From an uncultured Coriobacteriaceae bacterium (GTDB lineage Bacteria > Actinomycetota > Coriobacteriia > Coriobacteriales > Eggerthellaceae): 64,000 nucleotides of DNA. The stretch is taken from assembly GCA_902768975.1 (NCBI GenBank), contig CACXMZ010000004.1:1-64000 (forward strand). The letters run 5' to 3'. A model generated the notes under the pieces. It saw only the letters and a program-made list of their open reading frames with translations, searched no databases and was not told the origin of the DNA. Below, piece after piece: positions 1 through 8,104 of this stretch (within the stretch, counting starts at the first letter, position 1; each line of letters opens with the position of its first letter). The translations under genes were made by a program, and so were the position numbers.

Positions 1-696
1 TTCCTGTGCGCTCCCGGCGAGGGTGCCGCGATGCTCGTCGTGGGCGACTGCACCCATGGTGTAGTTGGCGGTGGCTTTGTGTATGCCAACAAGGAAAGCG
101 TTTCGTTGGGCTTGGTTGCCACCATTTCCGAAATGGCGAAGGCCAATACCACTATCTATCAGGCTATGGACGATTTCAAAAAGCATCCGGCCGTGGCACC
201 TATTATCCGTGGCGCAAGCATGGTTGAACATTCGGGTCATATGGTTTCCGAGGGTGGCGCCAATATGACGCCAAAATACGTTCACTCAGGAGCGCTCATT
301 GCCGGTGACGCTGCCATGCTATGCATGAACTTGGGGTATATGGTGCGTGGTATGGACCTGGCTATCGCCAGCGGTCGTTTTGCTGCGGAAGCCGCCTGCG
401 ACGCCATTGACGCTGAAGATGTGTCTGAAGCTGGGCTGTCATCGTATAAGACCAAGATGGAAGAGTCCTTCATCATGAAGGATCTGAACACCTTTAAAGC
501 ATGGCCGCATACCATGGAGCACTGGGATGCCATGTTTAACGACTATCCTAAGATGGTTGGCGAAATTTTTGACTCCATGTTTATTGTGGATGGTACTCCG
601 CAGACGCACTTGCAGAAGCGCATTATGCCCATTGTGAAAAAGCGTGGTCTGTTCAAGCTGGCAGGCGATGTCCGTCGTGCCCTGAAGGCACTCTAG
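1..696 (+). CDS. fixC: FixC-like electron-transfer flavoprotein:quinone oxidoreductase, 3' part
   Basis: The reading frame is open from the first base, so this is the C-terminal 231 residues of a longer protein. The GDAA motif near 'AGDAAMLCMNLGY' is the FAD-contacting motif of the GR2/ETF-QO flavoprotein family. It is followed by a helix typical of FixC ('GMDLAIASGRFAAEAA'). FixC family members pass electrons from electron-transfer flavoprotein to quinone or ferredoxin at the membrane. The ferredoxin-like fixX follows 18 bases later, which supports FixC rather than a generic flavoprotein; fixA and fixB would be expected upstream, outside the window. The N-terminal Rossmann FAD motif is not visible because of truncation by the window edge. 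Confidence 0.88.
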   Translation, partial: FLCAPGEGAAMLVVGDCTHGVVGGGFVYANKESVSLGLVATISEMAKANTTIYQAMDDFKKHPAVAPIIRGASMVEHSGHMVSEGGANMTPKYVHSGALIAGDAAMLCMNLGYMVRGMDLAIASGRFAAEAACDAIDAEDVSEAGLSSYKTKMEESFIMKDLNTFKAWPHTMEHWDAMFNDYPKMVGEIFDSMFIVDGTPQTHLQKRIMPIVKKRGLFKLAGDVRRALKAL

Positions 697-714
697 GAAA
701 GGGGAGGTGCTACC

Positions 715-1023
715 ATGAACTTGCCCGAAATTACCGTTAATGTTGACGAACTTATTGGTGTTAATAAGTACAACGTCGATGAAGATAATGCTCATATTGA
801 ATTAGTGGGCGACAGCATCGATGCTGTGGACGACGCCGAATTTGCAAAGCTCGTGCGTGTATGCCCCGCTGCCCTCTACAAGGTGGACGCTGACGGCCAC
901 AAGACCTTTGATTATGCGGGCTGCCTCGAGTGTGGCACCTGCCGTATTGCATGCGGGGGCACTATTATTGCCAAATGGGAGCAACCTGGCCCCACCATGG
1001 GAATCCAGTATCGCTTTGGATAA
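715..1023 (+). CDS. fixX: FixX ferredoxin-like protein
   Basis: A 102-residue protein with the cysteine pattern of FixX: 'VCPAALY' in the middle and a C-terminal 'CLECGTCRIAC' cluster, which together ligate one 4Fe-4S centre. FixX works with FixC as the electron-transfer partner to the quinone pool or to a low-potential acceptor. It starts at an ATG 18 bases after fixC, preceded by a GGGGAGG Shine-Dalgarno, so the two are cotranscribed. The family length is about 90-100 residues. An intrinsic terminator follows at 1096. Confidence 0.92.
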   Translation: MNLPEITVNVDELIGVNKYNVDEDNAHIELVGDSIDAVDDAEFAKLVRVCPAALYKVDADGHKTFDYAGCLECGTCRIACGGTIIAKWEQPGPTMGIQYRFG

Positions 1024-1095
1024 GTATGGTGCGCATTGCCGCTCCATTACTCCTCGAGCGTTACGCGCGCGAAGAAGGTGCGTATGTAACACGTT

Positions 1096-1124
1096 GGGCG
1101 GGGCATTATGTCCCGCCCTTTTTA
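1096..1124 (+). terminator. Intrinsic terminator after fixX
   Basis: GGGCGGG(G) at 1096-1103 pairs with CCCGCCC at 1112-1118, and a TTTTTACT tract follows. It ends the fix transcript before the ribosomal operon promoter. Confidence 0.85.
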
Positions 1125-1203
1125 CTCGTTTTGACCATGAAACTTATGCAGCAGGGATATATGTTTGCCTACCCACAAAAAGGTGAAGACCCTGTGTGCT
1201 TGT

Positions 1204-1233
1204 TTGCATAGCCACCTGCACTTTTGCTAACAT
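1204..1233 (+). promoter_or_regulatory. Candidate promoter of the infA-rplQ operon
   Basis: TTGCAT (1204-1209), an 18-base spacer and TAACAT (1228-1233) resemble a housekeeping-sigma promoter, 44 bases before the infA start and after the fix terminator. A second, weaker candidate begins with TTGACC at 1131. This is inferred from consensus only. Confidence 0.45.
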
Positions 1234-1276
1234 TATCGGTCGCTGTGTAAAAGGCAAAACGTATGGAGGATTGCTT

Positions 1277-1495
1277 TTGAGCAAAGAAGATGTCATCGAA
1301 CTTGAGGGTACCGTTCTCGAGGCCCTCCCAAACGCAATGTTTAGGGTTGAACTGGAGAATGGCCACAAGATATTGGCACATATCTCGGGCAAAATGCGTA
1401 TGCACTACATCAAAATCTTGCCCGGTGACAAGGTGACCGTGGAACTTTCCGTATACGACTTGGAACGCGGTCGCATTACCTACCGGTACAAGTAG
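1277..1495 (+). CDS. infA: Translation initiation factor IF-1
   Basis: 72 residues, exactly the usual IF-1 length, forming a single OB-fold (S1-like) domain. The family signature '[18 protein letters not shown]' leads into '[19 protein letters not shown]', and the protein ends '[10 protein letters not shown]'. IF-1 sits in the ribosomal A site during initiation. The start is TTG at 1277: GGAGGA at 1265-1270 is 6 bases upstream, whereas the alternative TTG at 1271 touches the Shine-Dalgarno and longer starts add residues absent from the family. It is the first gene of the alpha-operon-type cluster infA-rpmJ-rpsM-rpsK-rpsD-rpoA-rplQ. Confidence 0.95.
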   Translation: MSKEDVIELEGTVLEALPNAMFRVELENGHKILAHISGKMRMHYIKILPGDKVTVELSVYDLERGRITYRYK

Positions 1496-1683
1496 TGCCG
1501 GTTTTTGCAGGTTTTAGGGCCTGCAAACGTGCGGATTTTGTGAAGATTCACAAGGGGTTTTGGCTGCCCTTCGCACAAAAAGTCACCTGCGCTTGAGCCG
1601 AAGCGCAGCGCAACGAAGAAAGAAATCACCTGCGGCTGGGTGTGGCGATATAGAAACACATACATTACCGAAAGGAATTAACT
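1496..1683 (+). other. Structured spacer between infA and rpmJ
   Basis: 188 bases without a gene but with three clean hairpins: TTTGCAGG (1504-1511) with CCTGCAAA (1520-1527); TTGTGAA (1538-1544) with TTCACAA (1547-1553); and CTGCGCTT (1587-1594) with AAGCGCAG (1601-1608). 'TCACCTGCG' occurs twice (from 1583 and from 1626). It may be an attenuator or leader, or another member of the foldback DNA seen elsewhere in this window. Confidence 0.5.
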
Positions 1684-1797
1684 ATGAAGGTACGTCCTTC
1701 GGTCAAGAAGATGTGCGACAAATGCAAGATCATTAGGCGTCGTGGCAAGGTTCTCGTTATTTGCGAAAACCCCCGTCACAAGCAGCGCCAGGGTTAA
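1684..1797 (+). CDS. rpmJ: Ribosomal protein L36 (bL36)
   Basis: A 37-residue ORF starting '[19 protein letters not shown]' and ending 'NPRHKQRQG'. This is the standard length of bL36, with the C-x2-C...C...H zinc-ribbon residues (CDKC, then C and H near 'ICENPRH'). It is a small protein of the large ribosomal subunit. AAAGGAA precedes the ATG, and rpsM follows after 13 bases in the expected order. It keeps the zinc-binding (C+) form, so it is not a zinc-independent paralogue. Confidence 0.96.
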   Translation: MKVRPSVKKMCDKCKIIRRRGKVLVICENPRHKQRQG

Positions 1798-1810
1798 AGG
1801 AGGGTAAAAC

Positions 1811-2179
1811 ATGGCACGTTTAGTTGGTGTTGACCTTCCTCGTGAAAAGCGCATCGAGATTGGCTTGACCTACATCTACGGCATTGGCCTGACCACGGCC
1901 AAGAAGATTATTGCAGATACCGGTGTCGACCCAGACGTCCGCGTTAAGGACCTTTCTGAAGACGACCTGGCAAAACTGCGCGACTACATTAATGAAAACC
2001 TCACCGTTGAAGGCGACCTCCACCGCGAAGTCAGCCAGAACGTGAAGCGCCTGATGGAAATCGGTTGCTATCGCGGTCTGCGTCATCGCAGGGGTCTTCC
2101 TACCCGCGGTCAGCGCACCCACACTAACGCTCGTACGCGTAAGGGCCCGCGCAAGCAAATCGGCGGCAAGAAGAAGTAG
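1811..2179 (+). CDS. rpsM: Ribosomal protein S13 (uS13)
   Basis: 122 residues, the family length. It begins '[21 protein letters not shown]' and shows the helix-hairpin '[12 protein letters not shown]'. The basic C-terminal tail '[20 protein letters not shown]' reaches into the ribosomal P site and contacts tRNA. S13 sits in the head of the small subunit. It has an AAAGGAGGG Shine-Dalgarno, an ATG start and tight spacing to rpmJ and rpsK, consistent with one transcript. Confidence 0.97.
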   Translation: MARLVGVDLPREKRIEIGLTYIYGIGLTTAKKIIADTGVDPDVRVKDLSEDDLAKLRDYINENLTVEGDLHREVSQNVKRLMEIGCYRGLRHRRGLPTRGQRTHTNARTRKGPRKQIGGKKK

Positions 2180-2190
2180 GGGGCGCGTAA

Positions 2191-2586
2191 ATGGCTAAGA
2201 AAAACGTACGTTCACGCATTAAGCGTTCAGAACGCAAGAACATTGCTGTGGGTGCGGCTCACATTAAGTCCACCTTCAACAACACCATCATTTCGATCAC
2301 CGATCCTGCGGGCAACGTGATCTCTTGGCAGTCTGCTGGCACCGTTGGGTTTAAGGGCTCCCGTAAGTCCACTCCCTTTGCTGCCCAGATGGCCGCTGAA
2401 GCTGCAGCTAAGATCGCTATGGAACATGGCCTGAAGAAGGTTTCCGTGTTCGTAAAAGGTCCTGGCTCCGGCCGCGAAACCGCTATCCGTTCTCTGCAAG
2501 CTGCAGGCCTGGAAGTGGCTTCCATTCAAGATTGCACGCCCATCCCGCACAACGGTTGCCGTCAGCGCAAGCGTCGTCGCGTCTAG
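2191..2586 (+). CDS. rpsK: Ribosomal protein S11 (uS11)
   Basis: 131 residues. The core '[16 protein letters not shown]' and '[18 protein letters not shown]' are diagnostic of S11. The C terminus '[18 protein letters not shown]' is the conserved basic tail that binds 16S rRNA at the platform, where mRNA exits. It lies 11 bases after rpsM and 20 bases before rpsD, in the usual alpha-operon order. No unusual residues are evident. Confidence 0.97.
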   Translation: MAKKNVRSRIKRSERKNIAVGAAHIKSTFNNTIISITDPAGNVISWQSAGTVGFKGSRKSTPFAAQMAAEAAAKIAMEHGLKKVSVFVKGPGSGRETAIRSLQAAGLEVASIQDCTPIPHNGCRQRKRRRV

Positions 2587-2606
2587 TCTGAGGAGGAGTG
2601 GTAGAA

Positions 2607-3209
2607 ATGGCAATTAACAGAACTCCGGTTCTGAAGCGTTGCAGGCAGCTGGGCATTAACCCGGTAGACCTTGGCTACACTTCAAAAGCCAAGACGGAAT
2701 CTATCCGCCAGCCCCGCCGCCGCCGCAAGGAAAGCGAATACGGAATGCAGCTTCGCGAAAAGCAGAAGGCCAAGTTCATCTATGGCGTTCTGGAAAAGCA
2801 GTTCCGTGGTTACTTTAAGCGCGCCAAGAGCATGCCTGGCATTACCGGTGAAAACCTGATGGCGATCCTGGAATCCCGTCTGGACAACATCGTGTTCCGT
2901 CTGGGTTTTGCAAGCACGCGCAAGGAAGCACGCCAGACCGTTACCCACGGCCACATTACCGTGAATGGCAAGCGTGTAGACATCCCATCGTATCGCGTTC
3001 GCCCCGGCGACTTGGTTGCTGTGGCACCTAAGGCAAAAGACCTGCTGGTTATCAAGAGTGCTCTGGTTTCCAACGAGCGCGTTCAGGTTCCCGCATGGCT
3101 CGAAGTGGACATTGAAAAGCTGCAGGGCAGCGTTCTTTCCCTTCCGACCCGCGACCAAATTGACCTGGATATTAACGAGCAGCTCATCGTCGAACTGTAC
3201 TCCAAGTAG
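2607..3209 (+). CDS. rpsD: Ribosomal protein S4 (uS4)
   Basis: 200 residues with the N-terminal S4 domain ('YGMQLREKQKAKFIYGVLEKQFR') and the S4 RNA-binding fold ('RLDNIVFRLGFASTRKEARQ', 'HITVNGKRVDIPSYRVRPGD'). S4 is a primary 16S rRNA-binding assembly protein and in many bacteria the translational repressor of this operon. The start is ATG 2607, nine bases after AGGAGGAG at 2591-2598; the GTG at 2598 overlaps that Shine-Dalgarno and is rejected. The N terminus 'MAINRTPVLKRCRQLGINP' lacks the four-cysteine zinc knuckle found in many S4 proteins, so it is the zinc-free (C-) type. Confidence 0.96.
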   Translation: MAINRTPVLKRCRQLGINPVDLGYTSKAKTESIRQPRRRRKESEYGMQLREKQKAKFIYGVLEKQFRGYFKRAKSMPGITGENLMAILESRLDNIVFRLGFASTRKEARQTVTHGHITVNGKRVDIPSYRVRPGDLVAVAPKAKDLLVIKSALVSNERVQVPAWLEVDIEKLQGSVLSLPTRDQIDLDINEQLIVELYSK

Positions 3210-3259
3210 TTTCGATTTATTGACACCTGTACGCGGTATTTTAAGGAGGCTATACACCT

Positions 3260-4210
3260 ATGACAGAGTTCATGAGGCCTACTATTACAACAGAAGAAGT
3301 GAACGACACCGTTTCGCGTTTTATCGTTGAGCCGCTCGAACGTGGCTACGGTGACACGCTGGGCAACAGCATGCGTCGCGTGCTGCTGGGTTCCCTCGAC
3401 GGTGCCAAGGCTACCGCTATCCAGATCGACGGTGTGCAGCACGAGTTCACCACGGCCGAAGGCGTCATCGAAGACATCACCGACATCGTTTTGAACGTAA
3501 AAGGTCTTGTTTTCCAGGCGCTGAACGACGAAATCACGGAAGCGACCGCGCATGTTTCGGCTGAAGGCCCCTGCGTGGTAACCGGCGCGGACCTGCAGGT
3601 TCCCACCGAGTTTACGCTTATCAACCCTGAACACGTTATTGCAACGGTTGCCGACGGTGGCCAGCTCGACATGTCCATCCGCATTGGCGTTGGCCGCGGC
3701 TACGTAGACGCCGCCGACAACAAGCGCACCGAAGACCCTATTGGCGTTATTCACGTCGACAGCCTGTTTTCGCCTGTGCGCCGTTGCGCCAAGTCGGTTG
3801 ACGACACCCGTGTGGGCCAGCGCACCGACTACGACAAGCTTATTCTGGAAGTGGAAACCGACGGTTCCATCACCCCGACGGAAGCAGTGTGCCGCGCGGC
3901 AAACATTGTGTCCCAGTACATGGGCGCATTCCTGAGCCTGAACGAAACTGAAGAAGACGAAGAAGTGGAAGTTGTTTCCATCTTCGCTCCTGAAGGCCAG
4001 GAAACCAACGCCGACCTAGACAAGCAGATTGAAGACCTGGACCTTTCGGTTCGTTCCTACAACTGCCTGAAGCGTGCCGGCATCCATTCGGTGCGTCAGC
4101 TGGTCGAATTCAGCGAAAACGACCTGCTGAACATTCGCAACTTTGGTGCGAAGTCCATCGAAGAAGTGAAGGACAAGCTCATTTCCATGGAACTGAACTT
4201 AAAGCAATAA
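3260..4210 (+). CDS. rpoA: RNA polymerase alpha subunit
   Basis: 316 residues: an N-terminal assembly domain (about 1-230) with 'ERGYGDTLGNSMRRVLLGS', then an acidic linker (EEDEEVEVV), then the C-terminal domain with 'SVRSYNCLKRAGIHSVRQL' and 'NIRNFGAKSIEEVKDKL', which binds UP elements and activators. Alpha dimerises to nucleate core polymerase. The Shine-Dalgarno AAGGAGG lies about 11 bases before the ATG. It sits between rpsD and rplQ, as is nearly universal in bacteria. Confidence 0.97.
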   Translation: MTEFMRPTITTEEVNDTVSRFIVEPLERGYGDTLGNSMRRVLLGSLDGAKATAIQIDGVQHEFTTAEGVIEDITDIVLNVKGLVFQALNDEITEATAHVSAEGPCVVTGADLQVPTEFTLINPEHVIATVADGGQLDMSIRIGVGRGYVDAADNKRTEDPIGVIHVDSLFSPVRRCAKSVDDTRVGQRTDYDKLILEVETDGSITPTEAVCRAANIVSQYMGAFLSLNETEEDEEVEVVSIFAPEGQETNADLDKQIEDLDLSVRSYNCLKRAGIHSVRQLVEFSENDLLNIRNFGAKSIEEVKDKLISMELNLKQ

Positions 4211-4228
4211 GAGACAAGGTATATAAAG

Positions 4229-4780
4229 ATGAGACACTACAAGAAAGGGCGCAAACTCGGTACCGATGCCAGCCACACTAAGGCCATGAAGAAGAGCCTG
4301 TGCGTGGCGCTGTTTACCAACGACCGCATCAAGACCGTAGAAGCTCGCGCCAAGGAAATCCGCCCCGATGTTGACCGCATCATTACGTGGGCAAAGCGCG
4401 GCGACCTGCATTCCCGCCGTCTGGCCATTGCGGCCCTGGGCGACGCAGAACTGGTGCGCGAAGTGTTTGAAAAGGTCGAACAGGGCCAGTTCAAGGACCG
4501 CGAAGGCGGCTACACGCGCATCATGAAGCTGGGTAACCGCAAGGGCGACAATGCCCCCATGGTCATTCTGGAATTGGTAACCGAACCGGTAGCCAAGAAG
4601 GAAAAGAAGAAGGCAGAAAAGCCCGCCAAGGAAGAAAAGCCTGCTAAGGCTGCTGCTGCTGAAGAAGCTGCCGAGGCGGCCGAAGAAGCCACGGAAGAAC
4701 CAGCTGCCGAAGAAGCCCCTGAAGCAAGCGAAGAGGCTCCGGCTGAAGCCGCTGAAGAAGCCGAAGAAAAGGCTGAATAG
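4229..4780 (+). CDS. rplQ: Ribosomal protein L17 (bL17) with long Ala/Glu tail
   Basis: 183 residues. The first ~118 are L17 proper ('MRHYKKGRKLGTDASHTKAM', 'RDREGGYTRIMKLG'-like segment, 'GDNAPMVILELV'). The remaining ~65 are a low-complexity Lys/Ala/Glu tail (repeated EEKPAK, AAEEA, EEAPEA) that is not part of the ribosomal fold. Actinobacterial L17 proteins often carry such tails; a solvent-exposed, disordered extension is likely. It is the last gene of the operon, followed by a strong terminator at 4805. Confidence 0.95.
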   Translation: MRHYKKGRKLGTDASHTKAMKKSLCVALFTNDRIKTVEARAKEIRPDVDRIITWAKRGDLHSRRLAIAALGDAELVREVFEKVEQGQFKDREGGYTRIMKLGNRKGDNAPMVILELVTEPVAKKEKKKAEKPAKEEKPAKAAAAEEAAEAAEEATEEPAAEEAPEASEEAPAEAAEEAEEKAE

Positions 4781-4804
4781 CAACACGGCTTTATTAAGAC
4801 TGAG

Positions 4805-4838
4805 AGCGGGGGTTGGGGTTCCAGCCCCCGCTTGTTTT
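4805..4838 (+). terminator. Intrinsic terminator after rplQ
   Basis: AGCGGGGG (4805-4812) pairs with CCCCCGCT (4825-4832), followed by TGTTTT. This is a strong 8-bp GC-rich stem ending the ribosomal operon. Confidence 0.9.
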
Positions 4839-4882
4839 ATGGCCAGCCTTTCGCGTAGCTGCGCTACCATGAGTAATTCAAC

Positions 4883-5725
4883 ATGCCCGTAAACATTACG
4901 ACATACAATCCCCGTCCGACGCCGGTGCACGCGGTGGACGCACGCGTAAAGATAGTGCTCATGCTTGCCTATTCCATCGCGCTGTTCTGCGTGCATTCCT
5001 GGTGGGGTATTGGCCTATTTGCTGCCATAGCGGTACTTGTCGCCATGCTGGCCCGCCTCGACGTTCGCCGCACCGTTCATACCTTGTTGCCACTCGCTTT
5101 TATCTTGGCGGTAAGCCTGATTGCTAATTCTTTCGTGCTCGACGTGCGCAGCTACGACCCCGCAAACATGCCTGGCGCTGTTTCTGCGGGCATATTTGCC
5201 CAAAGCCCCGCCATTGCCCTTGTGGGCGCCTTTGGTTTTGTCCCTGCTGGCTTTGTGCGTGGTTGTTATTACGTCTTGCGCATTATTCTGCTGCTCGTGG
5301 CTTCGCTCGTGCTTACCACGACTACGTCTTCGACTGAAATCACCCAGGCGCTAAAAAGCTTCCTGCGGCCCCTTGAACGCTTCGGGGTTCCCACGCACGA
5401 CCTTGCCACGGTGGTTTCCATTGCTCTGCGTTTTATTCCGGTAAGCATCGACGAATTCCAGCAGATCCGAGCAGCCCAAACGTCGCGCGGGGCAAGCTTC
5501 GACACGGGTCGCATTACTGCGCGCCTTAAAAACTGGGCAACGGTCCTGGTGCCGCTGTTTGTGGGGCTTTACAGGCGCGCCGACACACTCGCCCTTGCCA
5601 TGGACGCCCGTTGTTACGGCAGTGCCCGCGCTACGCAGCTCAATGTACGCACTTTTGCTGTCGAACAAAAAGCCCTGCTCGGGGCAGGGCTCTTGTTTTG
5701 CCTGGTGGTAGCGCTTTTCGGCTAG
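4883..5725 (+). CDS. ecfT: ECF transporter transmembrane component EcfT/CbiQ family
   Basis: 280 residues with about five to six hydrophobic segments. The N-terminal 'HAVDARVKIVLMLAYSIALF' is typical of EcfT, as are two Ala-Arg-Gly-like coupling motifs near the C-terminal third ('AQTSRGASF' and 'LAMDARCYGS'), which contact the ATPases. EcfT joins a vitamin- or metal-specific S component to the EcfA1/A2 ATPases. In many Gram-positives ecfA1-ecfA2-ecfT directly follow rplQ; here only ecfT is present, so the ATPase genes must lie elsewhere. The ATG at 4883 has no strong Shine-Dalgarno. Confidence 0.88.
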   Translation: MPVNITTYNPRPTPVHAVDARVKIVLMLAYSIALFCVHSWWGIGLFAAIAVLVAMLARLDVRRTVHTLLPLAFILAVSLIANSFVLDVRSYDPANMPGAVSAGIFAQSPAIALVGAFGFVPAGFVRGCYYVLRIILLLVASLVLTTTTSSTEITQALKSFLRPLERFGVPTHDLATVVSIALRFIPVSIDEFQQIRAAQTSRGASFDTGRITARLKNWATVLVPLFVGLYRRADTLALAMDARCYGSARATQLNVRTFAVEQKALLGAGLLFCLVVALFG

Positions 5726-5828
5726 TAGGCTTTTTGAAAAGCTCCTCGCAAAGCCGCCAGTAACCTTCCTAGAAAGACTCTTAGAAACGCCTCTAGAAAG
5801 GCCTCTAGGAGTGCTTCCGGAAAGGCTC
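5726..5828. repeat. Degenerate ~12-bp tandem repeat in a convergent intergenic gap
   Basis: Between the convergent ecfT and XRE gene, from about 5765 to 5836, a unit like 'cctagaaaGgct' recurs about six times (…ctagaaagact, cttagaaacgcct, ctagaaaggcct, ctaggagtgctt, ccggaaaggct, cctagaaacg). It is flanked by GCCGCC (5752) and GGCGGC (5838), which can pair across it. It probably forms a bidirectional terminator-like foldback. It runs into the 3' codons of the XRE gene. Confidence 0.5.
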
Positions 5829-6059
5829 CTAGAAACGCGGCGGCATTTTGTTGGGTTCTACAAAAAGCAGATAGGTTTCTACGCTCAGCGCATCGGCAAT
5901 TTTTTGGATATTGTTCAGCGAAATGCTGCGCTTGTGGCGCTCAACTGCGCTGATGTAGGTACGATGTAAGCCGCATTTTTTGGCAAACGCATCCTGCGAA
6001 AGCTTTCGTTCTATGCGGTAATGACGTACGTTGTCTCCAAAAACTTCAAGAATGTTCAT
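5829..6059 (-). CDS. XRE-family helix-turn-helix regulator
   Basis: 76 residues, almost entirely one HTH_3 domain: 'FGDNVRHYRIERKLSQDAFA' (helices 1-2), then 'CGLHRTYISAVERHKRSISL' (recognition helix and following turn), then 'NIQKIADALSV'. This resembles the single-domain controller proteins of restriction-modification systems and phage repressors. No methylase or nuclease lies beside it. The start is ATG 6059 with GACGGGAT upstream; a TTG at 6089 would add ten residues without a Shine-Dalgarno. The target is unknown; it is likely a dimeric autoregulator. Confidence 0.8.
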   Translation of the reverse strand: MNILEVFGDNVRHYRIERKLSQDAFAKKCGLHRTYISAVERHKRSISLNNIQKIADALSVETYLLFVEPNKMPPRF

Positions 6060-6207
6060 GGTGTGATCCCGTCTATACTGTTCAGCCAAATTAACAGGCC
6101 TACTTACCGCTATTCAGTATAATCTGGCAGACAAAAAGCCTATATGAGAAGCGCTTTGTTTGGCTAAAGCGCACAAGTTCGCTTTTAAGTTACATTTTCC
6201 ACCTGTG

Positions 6208-6236
6208 TTCCCAGCTGGGCTTGGGGGGTTTATACT
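6208..6236 (+). promoter_or_regulatory. Candidate alr promoter
   Basis: TTCCCA (6208-6213), 17 bases, then TATACT (6231-6236), 28 bases before the alr GTG. The -10 is good and the -35 is weak. Inferred from consensus. Confidence 0.35.
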
Positions 6237-6263
6237 GAAAGCCAGCAAAAAGAAAGGCATGCT

Positions 6264-7541
6264 GTGCAAGAAGAATCTTTGAATGGTTTTACGGGTTTTG
6301 CGCGCAAGAATCAGCCGCAATTCCAGTATTCGCGCGACCAGGAAGCTGCCCAGGTGGCTGCCGAAATTGCGTTTGAAGACGCAAGCCTTGCCGCTATTCC
6401 TGCTTGGGACCGGCGCTGGGCATGGCTTGAAATAAACCTGGAAGCCATTGCACACAACGTGGTAGAGGCCAAGCGTTTCTTGCGCCCTGGGGTTAAGCTC
6501 ATGGCTGTGGTGAAGGCCGACGGCTATGGCCACGGCGCAGTTGCCTGTGCGCAAAAGGCCTTGGGTGCCGGGGCGGACCAGCTGGGCGTTGCTACGGTGG
6601 ACGAAGCGCTTGCCCTGCGTGAAGCGGGCATTACGGCACCCATTCTTATCCTTTCGGAACCACCCATAACCGCAGTGCCACTTTTGCTGGCTAAGCACAT
6701 TACCCCTTCGGTTTACACGGCTGAATTTGCCCTGGCCTATGCCGAAGAAGCGGACCGCCACAACATGAAGGCCCCCTTCCATCTGGCCTTAAACACGGGC
6801 ATGAACCGCATTGGCGTGCGAGCCGAAGACGTTATTGCCTTTGAACAGCAGGTGAATTTCCACCGCGCCTTGGTGCAGGAGGGGACGTTCACCCACTTTG
6901 CCACGGCCGACAGCACCGACACCATCGACTTCAACAGCCAGGTGCGCCGTTTCATTAATGCTATTAGTGCCCTGCGTACGGCGGGCGTTGACCCTGGCGT
7001 GGTGCATGCGGCTAATTCGGCGGCCTTGTTCCGTTACCCCGACGTGCAATTCGACATGGCGCGCCTGGGCATTGCCATGTATGGCTGCCACCCCTGCGAA
7101 CAAACGCGCGGCTTGGCGGACTTGTGGCCTGCCATGGAAGTGAAGGCGCGCATTACCGACGTGAAGACGGTGCCCATGAGCGAAGGCGTAAGCTACGGCC
7201 TGCGTTATCGTAGCCCTGGGAGCGTGAAGATTTGCACTGTGCCGCTGGGTTATGCCGACGGTCTGAGCCGCGCACTTTCGGGCAAGTGGGACTTTATCCT
7301 GGGCGGCCAGCTGGTGCGTCAGGTGGGCACCATCTGCATGGACCAATGCATGTTTGAAGTGGACATGCGCTCCTTTGGTTCGCGCGTGCGCCTGGACCCG
7401 CAGGTGGGCGACGTGGTAACCATCGTGGGGCGCGAAGGCGAAGCGATGACGACGCTCACCGAAATGGCCCGCACCATTGGAACGATCGACTACGAAGTGG
7501 CATGCAATTTTTCGCGCCGCATGCCTCGGGTTTATAAATAA
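6264..7541 (+). CDS. alr: Alanine racemase
   Basis: 425 residues. Fold-type III PLP enzyme making D-alanine for peptidoglycan. The PLP lysine is Lys84 in '[12 protein letters not shown]', and the second catalytic base is the tyrosine in '[10 protein letters not shown]'. 'LNTGMNRIG' and '[12 protein letters not shown]' are further family blocks. The usual length is about 370; the extra ~45 residues are an N-terminal extension before '[10 protein letters not shown]'. The start is GTG 6264, seven bases after AGAAAGG. It overlaps the next gene by one base (TAATG). A D-Ala-D-Ala dipeptidase (vanX) lies elsewhere in the window. Confidence 0.94.
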   Translation: MQEESLNGFTGFARKNQPQFQYSRDQEAAQVAAEIAFEDASLAAIPAWDRRWAWLEINLEAIAHNVVEAKRFLRPGVKLMAVVKADGYGHGAVACAQKALGAGADQLGVATVDEALALREAGITAPILILSEPPITAVPLLLAKHITPSVYTAEFALAYAEEADRHNMKAPFHLALNTGMNRIGVRAEDVIAFEQQVNFHRALVQEGTFTHFATADSTDTIDFNSQVRRFINAISALRTAGVDPGVVHAANSAALFRYPDVQFDMARLGIAMYGCHPCEQTRGLADLWPAMEVKARITDVKTVPMSEGVSYGLRYRSPGSVKICTVPLGYADGLSRALSGKWDFILGGQLVRQVGTICMDQCMFEVDMRSFGSRVRLDPQVGDVVTIVGREGEAMTTLTEMARTIGTIDYEVACNFSRRMPRVYK

Positions 7542-8104
7542 TGCCGCAAGCCCTGGAACAACTACGTGTTGAAGTGGAAGCCTGCCGGGGCTGCACTTTG
7601 TGGCAGGGCCGTGCGAACTTGGTCTTTGGCGTGGGCAACCCGCAGGCGCGCGTGCTCGTAGTGGGGGAAGCACCCGGGGCTGAAGAAGACGCCCAGGGCG
7701 AACCTTTTGTAGGCCGCAGCGGCAAGCTGCTTACCGAAATGTTCGCGCATGCAGGTCTTGCGCGCGAAGACGTCTACATTGCCAATATCTTAAAATGCCG
7801 CCCGCCGGGGAACCGCAACCCGCTGCCTGAAGAAATCCAGGCATGCACCCCCTGGTTGCGCGAACAGACGCGCATTATCAACCCGGAATTCATTGTGACG
7901 GTGGGTAATTTCGCTACGCAGTTCATCTTGAAGACGGACCTCGGGGTGACGAAGTTGCGCGGGCGCGTCCATGAAGCAGGGCGCTTTAAGGTCTACCCCG
8001 TGTTCCACCCGGCATATGCTCTGCGCAACCGCAACACCGTTTTGCCGCAACTCGAAGAAGACTTCCGCACCCTCGGCCAACTCCTTAATGCTAAAGGGGC
8101 TTAA
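7541..8104 (+). CDS. Family 4 uracil-DNA glycosylase
   Basis: 187 residues, the size of thermophile-type UDGa. The four cysteines that hold the 4Fe-4S cluster are Cys15, Cys18, Cys86 and Cys102. The uracil-binding motif '[17 protein letters not shown]' and the C-terminal 'FHPAY' (His156) are intact. It removes uracil from DNA in base-excision repair. It is translationally coupled to alr (TAATG overlap). The last codons and the stop lie inside the 5' arm of a long inverted-repeat element starting at 8096, so the element supplies the gene end. Confidence 0.93.
   Translation: MPQALEQLRVEVEACRGCTLWQGRANLVFGVGNPQARVLVVGEAPGAEEDAQGEPFVGRSGKLLTEMFAHAGLAREDVYIANILKCRPPGNRNPLPEEIQACTPWLREQTRIINPEFIVTVGNFATQFILKTDLGVTKLRGRVHEAGRFKVYPVFHPAYALRNRNTVLPQLEEDFRTLGQLLNAKGA

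Noticed and set aside
2598-2606. GTG 2598 as the rpsD start
   Set aside because: It overlaps the AGGAGGAG ribosome-binding site; S4 proteins begin at the following Met.
4199-4996. A long minus-strand frame opposite rplQ and the following gap
   Set aside because: It is the complement of the Ala/Glu-rich L17 tail, and its Phe/Leu-rich translation reflects codon bias, not a gene.
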